Assembly: GCA_964036045.1 (NCBI GenBank)
Contig: OZ038384.1
Span: forward strand, 99,674,871-99,738,870
Reading direction: 5' to 3'
Length of the DNA stretch: 64,000 nt
Origin: Eutreptiella sp. 'Long Island Sound 2002'
Taxonomy: Eukaryota; Euglenozoa; Euglenophyceae; Eutreptiales; Eutreptiaceae
The notes beneath the pieces are model-generated. The model was not told the DNA's origin, made no database searches, and saw only the letters and a list, made by a program, of their open reading frames with translations. The position numbers were made by a program, and so were the translations under genes. This document shows, one piece after another, positions 1 to 11,515 of this stretch (its first letter is position 1; every line of letters begins with the position of its first letter).

Positions 1-1947
1 GCCTCCGCTGGGCCCACCCGGTCCAGGGGGTCGCCCCCTGCCAGGGGGTCCACCTCCGGGGGGTCCATCTGGTGGACGTCCTCCACGGGGTCCTGACGGG
101 CCTCCGCCAGGGGGTCCCGGTGGGTCTCCGCCGGGTCGCCTCGGTGGGTCCGAGGACGGGGGCTTCTCCGTGTAACCAAAGTCCATGTCTTCATCCTCAT
201 CCATGTCGCCCCACCTGGCCGTCTCGGTCTCGCACGCAGTCGACTCCGAGCTCCGGTAGGGAGGAGGGAGATCCTCACTCTCACCCTCCGGCTCCATGGG
301 GACTTCTCTGCCTCCTCCGCCAGCCATTCCCCGGCGATGTTGGCGGTCTCGTCCGTCCCCATCGCTGGCGGTGAAGAAGGGGTGGGAGTCGTGGGGATGT
401 CCGCCCGCTGGCCTCCGTGCCCTCTCGGGGGTCTTCCCCTTACCCCTCCTTCGTCGGTAGGCAGTGGGGCCACTGTCCCCACTGCTGCCGGTGTCGATCT
501 CCTCCAGATCCAGCTTCATCTTCGAGGAGGTGTCTCCTTCGAAGAGCTTTCGAAGAGTTTCCACTCTGGATCCTCCCGGGGGTGTCTCGCGCTGAAACTT
601 GGCCTCTGCCTCCTCCATTGCGGCGGCCGTGGCTGCGGCAGCTCGCCTTTCGGCCTCTTCTTGGGCACAGGCAGCCTCGGCTTCCCGAGCCCGCTGCAGC
701 CGAGCCTTCTCAGCTTCCAACGCTGCCAGCTCCACCTCCGTCTTGGCCCTCTCCTCAGCGACCTTCCGTCGCGCGGCCTCAATGGTGTCCTTGCTGGCGG
801 CGTCCGCTTGGGCCTTGGCCGTTGCTTCGGCGTGGGCCCCTTCCTCCGCCTCCTTCCTTGCCCTCTCTTGGGCAAGCGCCTCTTCGGACGCTTTCACCTC
901 GGCCTCCTTACGGTGAATGGCCTCCTGGGCCAGGCGGTCTTGCTGGGCGGCTGCCGCCACCTCACTCCTGACCCGGGCAGCCGCTGCCTCCTGTGCGGCT
1001 GCAGCCGTGACTCCGGCCGCAATGGCCGCCACGGTCGAGGCATGGAAGGCCATGCCTCTGCCCCACTCTGCAGCCTCCTGCTGGGCGATGCCGAGGGCGC
1101 CCTCTACGGCAGCGTTCTGCTGCGTGGCCCGTTGCCGGGCTACCCGAAGGTTGCAGGGCACCCCGCAGGCACGCTCGCAGGCGCGGGCCACGTCCCCTTT
1201 GTCGGGGGCGACGCTGCTGCTGGAGCTGGCCTCGTCGGCCGGCATCCTCCAACGGTGGGCCAACTCCACGTCGCTGCTGGGGCCTGACCTCCTCAGGTGC
1301 AGCTGATGGGGCCTGGCCTTGGCCTTCTTGGCGACTTCAAGGAAGTCGCCAAGGGTGGTGTGGCCGGGGTGGTGACCGCCATTGGCCCGTTGGGGGCTGG
1401 GGGCTGGGGTTCCGCCCTTGGTCTTGTTCTCCGCGGCTTGGGCGGCTTCGGCAGCCAGGGATTCCTGGTACTCCCGCCATTTCTTGTCCCGCTTCTTGTC
1501 CCCGGCGGATCGCTTCTCCTTCCCAGGGGACGCGCTGCTGTTGCTGCCCTGCAGCGTACGCTCGTCCCCCGGTTCTTGGAACTTCCTTTCGATCATGTCC
1601 CATATAGAGACGTTGATCGTAGCGCCCGACGGGTACTCGTTGGGGTTCTCGTCATCCTCAATCCCGTCGGGGCGCAGCCCTTCGCCGGGCCTGTCCAGGC
1701 AGGTCCAGACCCTCCAGCGCTTCTGGCGGAAGCGGTAGGCGTATCCTTCTACCCGCAGCAAGTCTTCCACTGCCTGCAGGCGGTCGGCGCCCATATCCTC
1801 GCGGAGCTCGAAGCTCCCGGGCATGCCGCCTTTGCACTGGGGGTGGCTGTGCCGGTAGTGCTGCCCCCACAGCAACCCACGCAGTAGGTACACGGCATGG
1901 GGGTGGGGCAGCGGCCAGGTCTTCCCCGCCTCCTGCCAGTTCACCAT
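1..1947 (-). CDS. Gag-like coiled-coil and proline-rich protein of an LTR retrotransposon (runs off the left edge)
   Basis: On the minus strand an ATG at 1947 opens a frame of 649 codons with no stop before base 1, so the 3' end lies outside the window. The first ~120 residues are ordered-looking and Trp/Tyr-rich (starting MVNWQEAGKTW). A Lys-rich linker follows. A long Ala/Glu/Arg/Lys coiled coil lies roughly at residues 270-460, then an acidic segment and a Pro-Gly-rich tail (repeated PPGG, GGRPP). No protease or zinc knuckle is visible. The start is 313 bases downstream of a minus-strand LTR (2261-5463), the position expected for Gag, and this placement is the main reason for the call. I do not recognise the sequence family itself. 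The region is very GC-rich, which leaves other frames open too, but only this frame gives coiled-coil composition throughout. An upstream in-frame TAG lies about 70 bases before the ATG. Confidence 0.6.
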   Translation of the reverse strand, partial: MVNWQEAGKTWPLPHPHAVYLLRGLLWGQHYRHSHPQCKGGMPGSFELREDMGADRLQAVEDLLRVEGYAYRFRQKRWRVWTCLDRPGEGLRPDGIEDDENPNEYPSGATINVSIWDMIERKFQEPGDERTLQGSNSSASPGKEKRSAGDKKRDKKWREYQESLAAEAAQAAENKTKGGTPAPSPQRANGGHHPGHTTLGDFLEVAKKAKARPHQLHLRRSGPSSDVELAHRWRMPADEASSSSSVAPDKGDVARACERACGVPCNLRVARQRATQQNAAVEGALGIAQQEAAEWGRGMAFHASTVAAIAAGVTAAAAQEAAAARVRSEVAAAAQQDRLAQEAIHRKEAEVKASEEALAQERARKEAEEGAHAEATAKAQADAASKDTIEAARRKVAEERAKTEVELAALEAEKARLQRAREAEAACAQEEAERRAAAATAAAMEEAEAKFQRETPPGGSRVETLRKLFEGDTSSKMKLDLEEIDTGSSGDSGPTAYRRRRGKGKTPERARRPAGGHPHDSHPFFTASDGDGRDRQHRRGMAGGGGREVPMEPEGESEDLPPPYRSSESTACETETARWGDMDEDEDMDFGYTEKPPSSDPPRRPGGDPPGPPGGGPSGPRGGRPPDGPPGGGPPGRGRPPGPGGPSGG

Positions 1948-2260
1948 CGGCGCTCGTTCACCTCGATGGACTAGTCCTGGGGGTGGCTGTTGAAGCGGTT
2001 GTTGCGGTCCACTCTATCTACAGGGCTGGGACCCAGACGCCTGATGGTGGTTGTGGAGGTGGGTGATGCAGCCTGGAGTGCGGCCGGTACTGGTCGGCCG
2101 AAAGAACTCGCTGAAGTCGGAGTTCCGGTCGCTACACCTCCTTCACGGACTCGGCGCTGTTGCTGAGGCCTTGGGCGATGCGAAGCCCGTGGTGCTCGGG
2201 GTTCAGGCGGCCCCGAGTGGCACGCGAGGGATGGGTAACCCCGCGGCGGTGAAACGCTTT
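1948..2260 (-). other. Leader between the LTR and the Gag-like ORF
   Basis: 313 bases between the inner end of LTR copy A and the ATG of the Gag-like ORF. No tRNA primer-binding site starting with TGG was found next to the LTR. Short open frames here overlap on both strands and show no domain. Confidence 0.4.
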
Positions 2261-5200
2261 TGACGCGTTTCTGTGGGGGTCCTGGCCACAGGACGCTGCG
2301 GTGGACACGCACAAGCAAGCAGGCAGGCAAAGCACTGCGCTGACAGGGGCATCCTCATCCTCGTGTCATGTGACAAAGCCTTTCAGGATCCTTGCCACTC
2401 TGAAACAAGGGAACAAAACTATGTACAGCAACACATCAGGATATGTACTCATGGGGTCAAGACTGGACTGAGGTGAGGGCATCACAGGACAATAGACAGT
2501 CCATCCCAACTCATATCCCAATCCCAAGTCCGACCCTCTCAGTGGCTGGCGGGGGCGGGGGCTCAAACACAACCCATGCCCTGCTCAGTCCGGACCCTGA
2601 AACCCTGCCAATAGGGGAGGCTTCTCTGCCCAGCCACAAACGAGCTCCTGGAAATCAAGTGGCTCCAAGGCCAACCGACAGTGGCTCCCCATGCTCCCTT
2701 AATGGCAGGTCCCAACTCCTCTCTGAGCCAGAGATGAGGCCCCGCCATTATCCCCTAGGAGTCGGTAGCTGAAAATGGGCTGTTTCAGCCCAAACCGATA
2801 TCAACTCGAAAAACACCAAAATTGACCCCTCGTCCCGACCCGCCAGAGGTGGGGACGAGGCAACTAACCCTATGCCCTTCGAGTACAAACTCCCTGGAGC
2901 CCTCACCCAACCTGGTTCCCTCTGAGCCCCCGGCATCAGGGCACCACGGGTTCATCAAGTGGGGTCATGCTGCCAAAATCACCAAAACTGGCGTCATCCC
3001 CACCTGTGATTCGCCTGGCCAGGGCAAGGCCAATGGCTCACAGGGTAGGAGGGAGGACCTAGGACTTTCATCTAAGTGTAAGACTTAAAATTAGGTCCGG
3101 GCTTCTCATGGGCATAGAGATATGGGGCCGCCAATTGACCGCACGGGGGGGGGGGGGTGAAATTGGGGTCCCAAAAGGGGGTCATTTTGGCTGCTCAAAA
3201 TGAGCCAAAATCGAAGGTGTCCCCGATAGTATATCCCCACGCCGGCTTGGAGATCAGATCCGCCATTCCACACGCAATCCATCCAGAGTCCAACAGAGAC
3301 TCCCATGCCCTTGGCTCTCAAAAATCTCCATGGCACTCGGCGTGGTGACAATCCAAATTGGGTCCACAATTGCCAAAATGGCAAAATCGGCCGTCTGGGG
3401 CGACCGTCCAGGGTAGGAAACCTTGTCGATTTTGTCGCGCCAAGTCATGTTTCGCGACCCTTGATATCCCCTTTGGTCCCATGCCCTGGGCTATGACTTG
3501 CTGTCACATTGGCTGCTTACTGTTCATCGAGGAGATGAACACGCGGATGGGGCAGAAAGCAGCATGCGGTCAAAAAGGGGGGATCATGGATCACAACAAA
3601 AGTTGAATCACTCCGGATGAGCCTGAGGAGCAAATACGAAACTCAATGGCGTCCAACCCTTGGTCATATGCTACAATAATCGCGCTTTATTTCTGGCTAG
3701 ATTCTGTGCCCCACGGAGATATGGTAGTTCCAATATGGCATACAATGGCAAAAACAGCGAAATTTGGCCAAAATGGCCCGCACTCATGATTCCATATCTC
3801 CATGGCCACAGCGAGGATCCTCCCAACCAAAGATGCTATAGACACATGGGACTCAGGTCCCAATATATGCCACTTGCCAACCCTCATGGTCGCCTCTAGC
3901 CATTTTTCCCATTGGAGGGAAAATGACACACAAATGGGGCAGAATGGCAACATACCCCAAATTGGGTGGCTCACAACTGTTCAAACTGTCCCTTCAAGAG
4001 GAGAGGCCACATGGGGAAACACCCCATTCGATGCGGGTTTATGTGCCCTCTCCGAATCACCCTTACCCTTGGTCAAGTGGCGCACACAACCTCGGCTGTG
4101 AAATCACGGGGAGAATGGGGTTGTGGCCATTCTGGGCAAACCGGTCAAAATTCACCCAAAAGTGGTCGCACGAAAAATTGTATCTCCCTATCACAAGAGA
4201 AAGGAGCCTCGGGCTTTCGCATGGATGCAAACCGAAGCTTTGCTTCCCTTTTGCAACAAGGGTTGAGGTTCAAAGCATAATGGAAACATTTTTAACACCT
4301 CAATCCTTGAAGCACACTTTTTATGGGAAAAAGTGCATATATCGGCGATATTGGCATGTACATATCTTTGGGACCTTGAGGAGCAAAAATATGAGTAAAC
4401 AGTTTTGGAGTAGGCCCATAGTAGGTGCCTTCAAATATGCCCACTATGGTTAGATTGTCTCCGCCCACTCGTGTCATTAGTGCTTGCATATGAGCGCGTG
4501 TGCACAGAGGCAGTATGGCACGCGTGCTCACAAGGCGACATTATATAGAATAGAAGACAAGGTTGCAAAAATCAACCAAGCCATCAACGATGTCCTTGGC
4601 CTCTACGTTACATATTGCCTTGGTTCATGGCTCAACTCCGCATAGACTTCGAGCACGAGCCTCGGGGGATTGGCCATTTTTGCCTAATTTTCGACCAAAA
4701 TCTGCCCTTTTCCAAAAAATGCGTTTTGGTACGCATTGAATTGCGTGGAGCCATCGTTCAGTTGGCTCGAAAAACGAAAATGGCCTAGGGCTTTTGGTCT
4801 TGTGAGCATTGTGTTAGGTTTGTAACGTTCATGCTCACAAGGCCACAAAGTTAGCGTTTGCGCACGCAAACGACTTGGGTTTACAACACCCACACACTGC
4901 CTAAATCATCCCTATTGCCCGCTTCCCTATACAAAGTGATATGCCCACGTGAAAGGGGCATGGATGAAAGGCATAGGGGGGGAATGTAGGGTTCCGTCCG
5001 AACTCATGGTCCTTGAGAACCATGAGTTCGAGCGATCGACGGAAAAGCTTGCATGCTGATTTTCTCTCAGACGCAACGGCGGAGAATTCTGGTGAACACA
5101 CCAGATGAAAGTACAAGAAAAATCCTCTAGATCCAGCCCTTAAGTTCCTTTGGAACCTCAAAGGTACTCGAGAAAAATCCATCACAAAACTCGCCACGGC

Positions 5201-5463
5201 GAAGCGACGAAAGCGCGCGAGCAGGCGACAACAGGCGGTGATTTCACGACAATTAGAACTCGCGGTAGAAATCGGGTATTTCACCGATTTCTAACAGAAA
5301 ATTGACCAAGACAGTAAAATTATGGTAATTCTACATCGATTTAATGGTTAAGGATTGGGTTCCAGATCTCGCGGATTAGAGAACGGGGATATCCAGCTGA
5401 CAGCCGGTGTCAACGGCTTCCGCCACTCGGGGCCATGGGCCATAGGTTTTGGGTACCGCTTCA
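2261..5463 (-). repeat. LTR copy A (5' LTR of a minus-strand Ty3/gypsy-type element)
   Basis: On the minus strand the unit starts TGAAGCGGTACCC and ends GCGTCA, so it has the TG...CA termini of an LTR. The portion next to the Gag-like ORF (2261 to about 3440) aligns clearly by eye with LTR copies B (from 13562) and C (from 35795). The outer portion (about 3440-5400, which would be U3) is much diverged, apart from the outermost ~80 bases, which again match. At 3.2 kb it is a long LTR. Short open frames inside are not supported as genes. It contains a run of about 10 G near 3147. Confidence 0.65.
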
Positions 5464-5560
5464 GTATGTTTTGTTGTGGTAAATTACGCCTGTGTTCAAC
5501 ATCTCTCTCTGTGGTTCCTCCATTTTTGCATAATATCTCCATTTTTAGAGAATAAAACAG

Positions 5561-5895
5561 TTGGAGCGCGAGAACGAGCAGTTGAGGGCGAAGCGAAACC
5601 AAATTCAGACCATCATTGGCGAACAAGAACTAGGCGTGATTGCATCTAGCGATGCAGTGGAGAACTTTGCACGTTCATTGTCCTCGTGCGCTTTGCCGCA
5701 AGCAGACTGTGAAACTGTGTGCAATGGACAAGTTGGCCAGCTAAAACAGGGTGTAAAGGTGCATGTAAGGTTTTCGAAGGAAGGGTGGTACGAAGGAGTG
5801 TATTACAATGAACAGGTGTGGTTTCAAGATGGAGAAATAGTGAATATTAGGCTTATTCATAGGTGGCATTTGGCCCCTCCTATCGTGTTGCAGAG
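5561..5895 (+). CDS. Internal exon: short coiled coil plus Tudor-like segment
   Basis: The exon is preceded by an AG 3' splice site (AATAAAACAG at 5551-5560) and followed by a GTAATC 5' splice site at 5896. The frame reads LERENEQLRAKRNQIQ, a short charged coiled coil. About 50 residues later comes a block with the look of a Tudor/Agenet-type barrel (VHVRF..EGWYEGVYY..V.F.DGE), which in known families binds methylated histone tails or other peptides. The length is 335 nt, so it would leave the frame shifted for the next exon. Flanking exons were not found: the upstream side is interrupted by LTR copy A, which ends 97 bases before the exon, so the LTR probably sits in an intron of this gene. 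Domain identity is inferred from pattern only. Confidence 0.4.
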
Positions 5896-7550
5896 GTAAT
5901 CGGACCTTTCATTGATGAGCAAAATGCTCCCTGTCCAGTGCATTCCATGTGTGTCCGGGCCATGTTCTTGGCTTCCTTGTGCACATGCCTACCCATTGTG
6001 CACGATGGATATGCCCTTTACAGGGGCCCTTTCAGGCTGAATTCCATTGCACGACTTTGAACGTTACTGGATGGTTTACGGTGCATTGAGATGCAGGACA
6101 AGGTGGCCAAAAGCCTTTGGGCCACCTCTTTTTTGCCTTGTAGCAGCACACAGCATTGCATTCTAACCACCTCACATTCCGTTTTACATGCTCCTTCATC
6201 TACTATTTTATCCCATTTTTGACGCGATGCTTTTGCCCCGCAACCGATTGTTTGTGGTGTGGCTACTCCGTGCAACTTAGTCGTGGGTGCTCTCTGTTTT
6301 GTGGGGGGTAGGGGGCCAAACATTGAACGCAATACTTTCCAAGGCGGTCTTCTGATGCGCAGGTGATGATGTAGCTTGGGCACACTGTCGTGTCCTAGAA
6401 TTCCACTCTCAAAGCTGAGAAAGATGGTTGCAAAGCATCATCGCCAAGGGACACTGGTCGAGGAACCTGATCCCAAGCTTTGTCTGTACAGGCAAGGACC
6501 TTAGTAAACAAGCACGCCACCAACAGACTCTTCAGGAATGTCTTTCACGTAGCTGCAAACAAACACTAGTAGACGAACTTTGCATTCAGCGACATACAAC
6601 ATAGAAGCAGGAATATTTACCTTCGATAGCAACTTGTCAACTTTTGTTTGCACGTTTTGCAGCTATGTATCCTGCCATGTCACACACATGTCATCTGTGC
6701 ACATGAAGCCTATAGTGTGCATGTGACCTTCTGAAATCTCTGGAACTTCTTGAAACAAGTAGCTGCCATAATTTGGTGAGAAAAACTTTCCTGGCCAAAC
6801 CACCAATTGAAAATGTAAAATAATCACAAATGATCTCCAACTCATCTCGAAATTTGTTAGAAATGATGAAGAATCAGTGTGGCTTCTGACTTTTGAGGAA
6901 AATCAACTCAATAGGATCTAGCCACATTCTTGGCCATACCATTATGCACCCAAAAACCTCGTATTTGGGTGAAAATAGAATAGCTAGATGTGGGGAACTA
7001 AAGCGTGCAAATTTTTATGGAGAACATGAATGTTCTCACAATTTTTGCTCAACATCTCCACCCAAATAGGAAAACACCTGACAACATTCTTGACATCAGA
7101 CAACACTGCATACTAGGGTCACATACGGCATTCACAATCCCTCAAGTAGAAAAAATCTGTTGGCACGCACAATTGAAATGCAAACGCCCCGAAGGGCCTA
7201 GGGAAAAAATGTGGATTTCTCGTGCAGTTTTATTTTCTCCTCTATGGTGCTCATGTGTGCACACTTACTTAGGTTTCTTAAGGTGGAGCATTTCAACTGG
7301 GTCGCCAAGTACAGCCACATTGCCCACTGGTACTACAAGCACCACCTGCCCAAGTCATGGTGAGGGTGGGTAGTATTGTGCAATGTTTGGTAGTGGAGTG
7401 CAGCCATGGATGGCCGCCTCCTTAGCAGACAACAAATATTTCTTTTGCAGCAAGGCATTGCTCGCTGGAGCCAAAGGGTTTCCATAACATTTTGCACAAT
7501 TTTTTCGAAAGGGACTGTATTATTGCAGCTCCCACCCTTAACGCTTGGCA
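5896..7550. other. No supported gene
   Basis: Moderately AT-rich sequence with only short, overlapping frames on both strands, none with a recognisable domain. It may hold further introns and exons of the gene represented by the 5561-5895 exon. Confidence 0.3.
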
Positions 7551-9940
7551 CTATAGTAGTGGGTGCGTTGTTTCGGAGTATTTATTCACTTATTACCTCA
7601 TTCCGCGCGGCGCGGTGGAACACACATACCAACAAACAAAGATGTGCTCATGTAGAACAAATCATTTTGCAGCAAGTGCAGTCCATATGCGGATGGGTGC
7701 TAATAGGTTTAGATCTAGCTGGTTTGAGCTCAAGCTTCTCCGCTCATTGGCGGATGACCCTTTATATCCATTTGATCAACAGGGTAATTTGCATTTCAAT
7801 TTGCATGGCCCCTGACGCTGTTTCATAGGTGAGAGGGGAAGGAGGGAAGATAGGAGGAGGAGGAGGAGGTTCTGGGCCAAAGAGGCAAAAAAGCGCATCG
7901 CAATCAAATCCGTTAGCGGATCAGCAAAGCAGACCGGCCTTCCCAACTCCGGGGTCGAAGAGTCGGGGTCTCAGGACCAGCCATCCCGTGCACGGAAATC
8001 GCCTCCGTGGGCCGTCGCCACTACGGTATAAGGTTTCGTTGATTGCAAAAGGAGGTTTTTCCGGCCACCTCCCCCTTACTTTAAGGGCCGGGTTAACCGA
8101 TCTGGGGCTCCGAAACGACGGACCCAGAGCTCTGTCGTGTGGCGACACAGAGCGCTGGGTACATCGTTTCGGGGCCCAGCGCTCTGTAGTCAGTGGCATT
8201 CTTTGGAATTGACAACAGAAATTACCTTCACATGGCGCATGGAGGGGGGCTTTTACCAACAACGTAGCCCAGATCGAGCCGTCGAAGGCATTTACGTCGT
8301 TGGCCCCTGGAGCTGGGGATACGGAACCGGGCGTGCGGCCACTTGATTTGGGGATAGGGACTCACAATCCATGCACCTCGGTGTGTGGCCCCTTTGAGTT
8401 GGGGATAGGGACTCGCAATCCGCACGCCCATCGGAAATGTAATACCAACACAATGATAGTGGGTGCGTTGTCTCGGAGTATTCATTCACTTATTACCTCA
8501 TTCGGTGCAGCGCGGTGGAACACACATGCCAACAAACAAGGATGTGCTCATTTAGAACCAATCATTTTGCAGCAAGCGTAGTCAATATGCGGATGGGTGC
8601 TAATAGTGTGAGATCTAGGTGGTTTGAACTCAAACTTCTCCGCTCATTGGTGGATGACCCTTTATGTCCATTTGATCAACAAGGTAATTTGCATTTCCAT
8701 TTGCATGGCCCCTGACGCTGTTTCATAGGTGAGAGGGGAAGGAGGTAAGATAGGAGGAGGAGCAGGAGGTTCCGGGCCCAAGAGGCAAAAAAGCAGATCA
8801 CAATCAATCCGTTAGCGGATCATCAAAGCAGACCGGCCTACTCGACTACGGCGTCGATGGGTCGGGGTCTCAGGACAAGCCATCCCATACACGGAAATCG
8901 CCTCCGTGGGCCGTCGCCACTACGGTCTAAGGTTTGGTTGATTGCGAAAGGAGGTTTTCCCCGGCCACCTCCCCCTTACTTTAAGGGCCGGGTTAACCGA
9001 TCTGGGGCTCCGAAACGACGGACCCAGCGCTCTGTCGTGTGGCGACACAGAGCGCTTGGTGCGTCGTTTCGGGGCCCAGCGCTCTGTAGTCAGTGGCATT
9101 CTTCGGAAGTGACAACAGAAATTACCTTCACATGGCACATGGAGCGGGGCTTTTACCAACAACGTAGCCTAGATGGAGCCGTCGAAGGCATTTACGTTGT
9201 TGGCCCCTCGAGTTGGGGATACGGACTGGGGCGTGCGGCCCCTTGAGTTGGGGATAGAGACTCACAATCCATGCACCTCGGTGTGTGGCCCCTTTGAGTT
9301 GGGGATAGGGACTCGCAATCCGCACGCCCAACCGAAATGACGGACCAACACTATAGTAGTGGGTGCGTCGTTTCGGAGTATTCATTCACTTATTACCTCA
9401 TTCGGTGCGGCGCGGTGGAACACACATACCAACAAACAAAGATGGGTTAGGGTTAGGGTTAGGTAGGTTAGGGTAGAACCAATCATTGTGCCGCAAGTGT
9501 AATCCATTTGCGGATGGGTGCTAATAGTGTTAGATCTAGCTTGTTTGAACCCAGGCCTCCCTGCTCATTGGCGGATGACCCTTTATATCCATTTGATCAC
9601 AAGGTAATTTGCATTTCCATTTGCATGACCCCTGATGCTGTTTCATAGGTGAGAGGGGAAGAAGGGAAGACAGGAGGAGGAGGAGGAGGTTCCGGGCCCA
9701 AGAGGCAAAAAAGCACATCGCAATCAAATCCGTTAGCAGATCAGCAAAGCAGGCCGGCCTACTCGACTACCGGGTGGATAGGTCCTGGTCTGAGGACCAG
9801 CGATCCCGTACACGGAAATTGCCTCCGCGGGCCGTTGCCACTACGGTCTAAGGTTTCGTTGATTGCAAAAAGAGGTTTTCCCCGGCCACCTCCCCCTTAC
9901 TTTAAGAGCCGGGTTAACCAATCTGGTGCTCCGAAACGAC
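7551..9940 (+). repeat. ~900-bp tandem repeat, about 2.7 copies
   Basis: The phrase GTGGGTGCGTTG followed by TTCACTTATTACCTCATTC recurs near 7560, 8460 and 9360, a period of 900 bases. Copies are about 95% alike by eye. Short internal repeats are present, such as two tandem GTGTGTGGCCCCTTTGAGTT-like blocks per unit. The third copy is disrupted by a telomere-like insertion and ends at a second telomere-like block. No coherent ORF spans the unit. Confidence 0.8.
9444..9474 (+). repeat. Interstitial telomere-like array (TTAGGG)n inside the third repeat unit
   Basis: GGGTTAGGGTTAGGGTTAGG followed by TAGGTTAGGGT replaces about 10 bases (TGCTCATTT...) that are present at this point in the two sister units. 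Both flanks (AAACAAAGATG and AGAACCAATCATT) remain aligned with the sister copies. Confidence 0.8.
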
Positions 9941-9980
9941 GGTTGGGGTTGAGGTTAGGTTTAGGGTTAGGGTTGGTTAG
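9941..9980 (+). repeat. Interstitial degenerate telomere-like array at the end of the 900-bp array
   Basis: GGTTGGGGTTGAGGTTAGG followed by TTTAGGGTTAGGGTTGG sits exactly where the third 900-bp unit stops matching its sisters (after CCGAAACGAC). Sequence to its right is unrelated to the repeat. Confidence 0.65.
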
Positions 9981-11515
9981 AAATATCCATCGGTCCGGCG
10001 GACAAATTAAAAAACCTCTTTTGGCTTCGTGCAGTAAACACCGTTGTGCAGTCAGCACGCACCATACACTCTGCAGCCAACACAACATACCTTCCACACT
10101 CGTCAGTCCATGCGCGCTGCCCCCAAGACATCATGCAGTTTGCACCCATTAGTCCATGTCCTCGGCACACAACACAAAATGCATTCTGCATTCACCATCC
10201 CTGTTGAAGGTGAGCATTGGGTCGACAATGGGTCCTGAGGAGGTCAGAACCGACTTCACGTTGGGGATTTTTATACTTGAGAGGCCGCTCGTAGACTCCA
10301 TATCTCTGCGCCCTTGTACCAACAGGGCGAGTGATCATGAGGTATTTTTTAAGATATGTCAACACCTCTGCGAGTCCGTATGGGTTCAGTTATGCACACA
10401 GTTGCTATGTACACGGGTTGTGTGTGGCTGCCCATGGCTACCTATGGCCCTCTGTGGGTCCACATTTCACCTATGGGGTCTAATGCCCACCCAGGGCATG
10501 TACCTGTGGCTTCACCTAAAGCCAGAAAGACTTGATCACAGAACGCACAAATGTCCTGGATCCCCAGGGAAAAAAGGACAGAGCTGTTAGCCCACCCCCT
10601 GCCATGAGGCACAGAGGTGCTGGAACGACTGTGACGGAGAGAAAAACCCCAGCAATGACGGGATTACCTTAACCTAAGATAACAGGAGGGGGTACAGGTA
10701 ACAGGTCATGGACGACACCTGGTATAGGGGGTGGGGAAGCCGGCGCAGCCGGCGGTGGCAGGGATGTGACTGGGGTGGGGGGCTGGCTGTGCGCAGCAGC
10801 TGCAGGGAAGGGGCAGGCCCAGGGAGAGAAAATACAGGGTGGGGGACGCCGGCGCAGCCCGCGGTTGCTGTGTGCGGGGGGGGGGGGGGCAGGGTGCAAA
10901 AGCACGCAGAAAACCAGATAACTGGATGGAAGAGTGAGTGAAGTCCACAAGCAAGCTTAGGGACGTAAATACAGACCCGCGTCTCGTTGCAGGTGGCGAG
11001 GTCGGCTCCCAATGAAGGCTATTGCTGACTTAATTAATTCTGTCCCACTGTGGAGAGGGGCAGGGCAGAAAGCAGCATGTGTGAGGGGGTGGAGGAAACG
11101 AATTCCAAACGGGACACGGCAAAATGTGCTAGAGCGATTTGGAGAAGGATTGAATCCCACGTGGTGGGCGGACTCGTTGGCGATGGCTGCTTAGTCGGGT
11201 GCGCGTGGAATGACGGGAATAGGACCCAAGAACTCTCGAATCGAAGCCTGTCTACGACGTTCGGGGAGGGATAAGGCCTGATGAGCTTTCGGCTTTGGTT
11301 TTTTGGGTTGTTGCACACTGGGCGCGGGTGTCTTGCGCTTGTTGGACTGCCTGTTGGCGGGCTTCTGTTGAACCTGTGAAGGGACGGATGATGCTGGGGC
11401 GATCATGAGGTATTTGGAGACCACATGGGCCAAACTATCTCATGGCTCAGACAAAATATTCACATCGCCTGTGGGGTCAAAAGTTTCTAGCTCACTGGAT
11501 TCGATCTGTCGGCAC
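9981..11515. other. No supported gene; one basic open frame on the minus strand
   Basis: The stretch contains a run of about 15 G near 10875. The minus-strand frame 11433-11191 encodes a Lys/Pro/Gln-rich peptide (KRKTPAPSVQQPKKPKPK) ending in RRQASIREFLG, superficially like a nuclear-protein exon. Nothing links it to a larger gene and I make no functional call. Confidence 0.25.

Noticed and set aside
337-1887. Long plus-strand and alternative-frame ORFs over the Gag-like gene
   Set aside because: They arise from high GC content opposite a 649-codon frame and have no domain-like composition.
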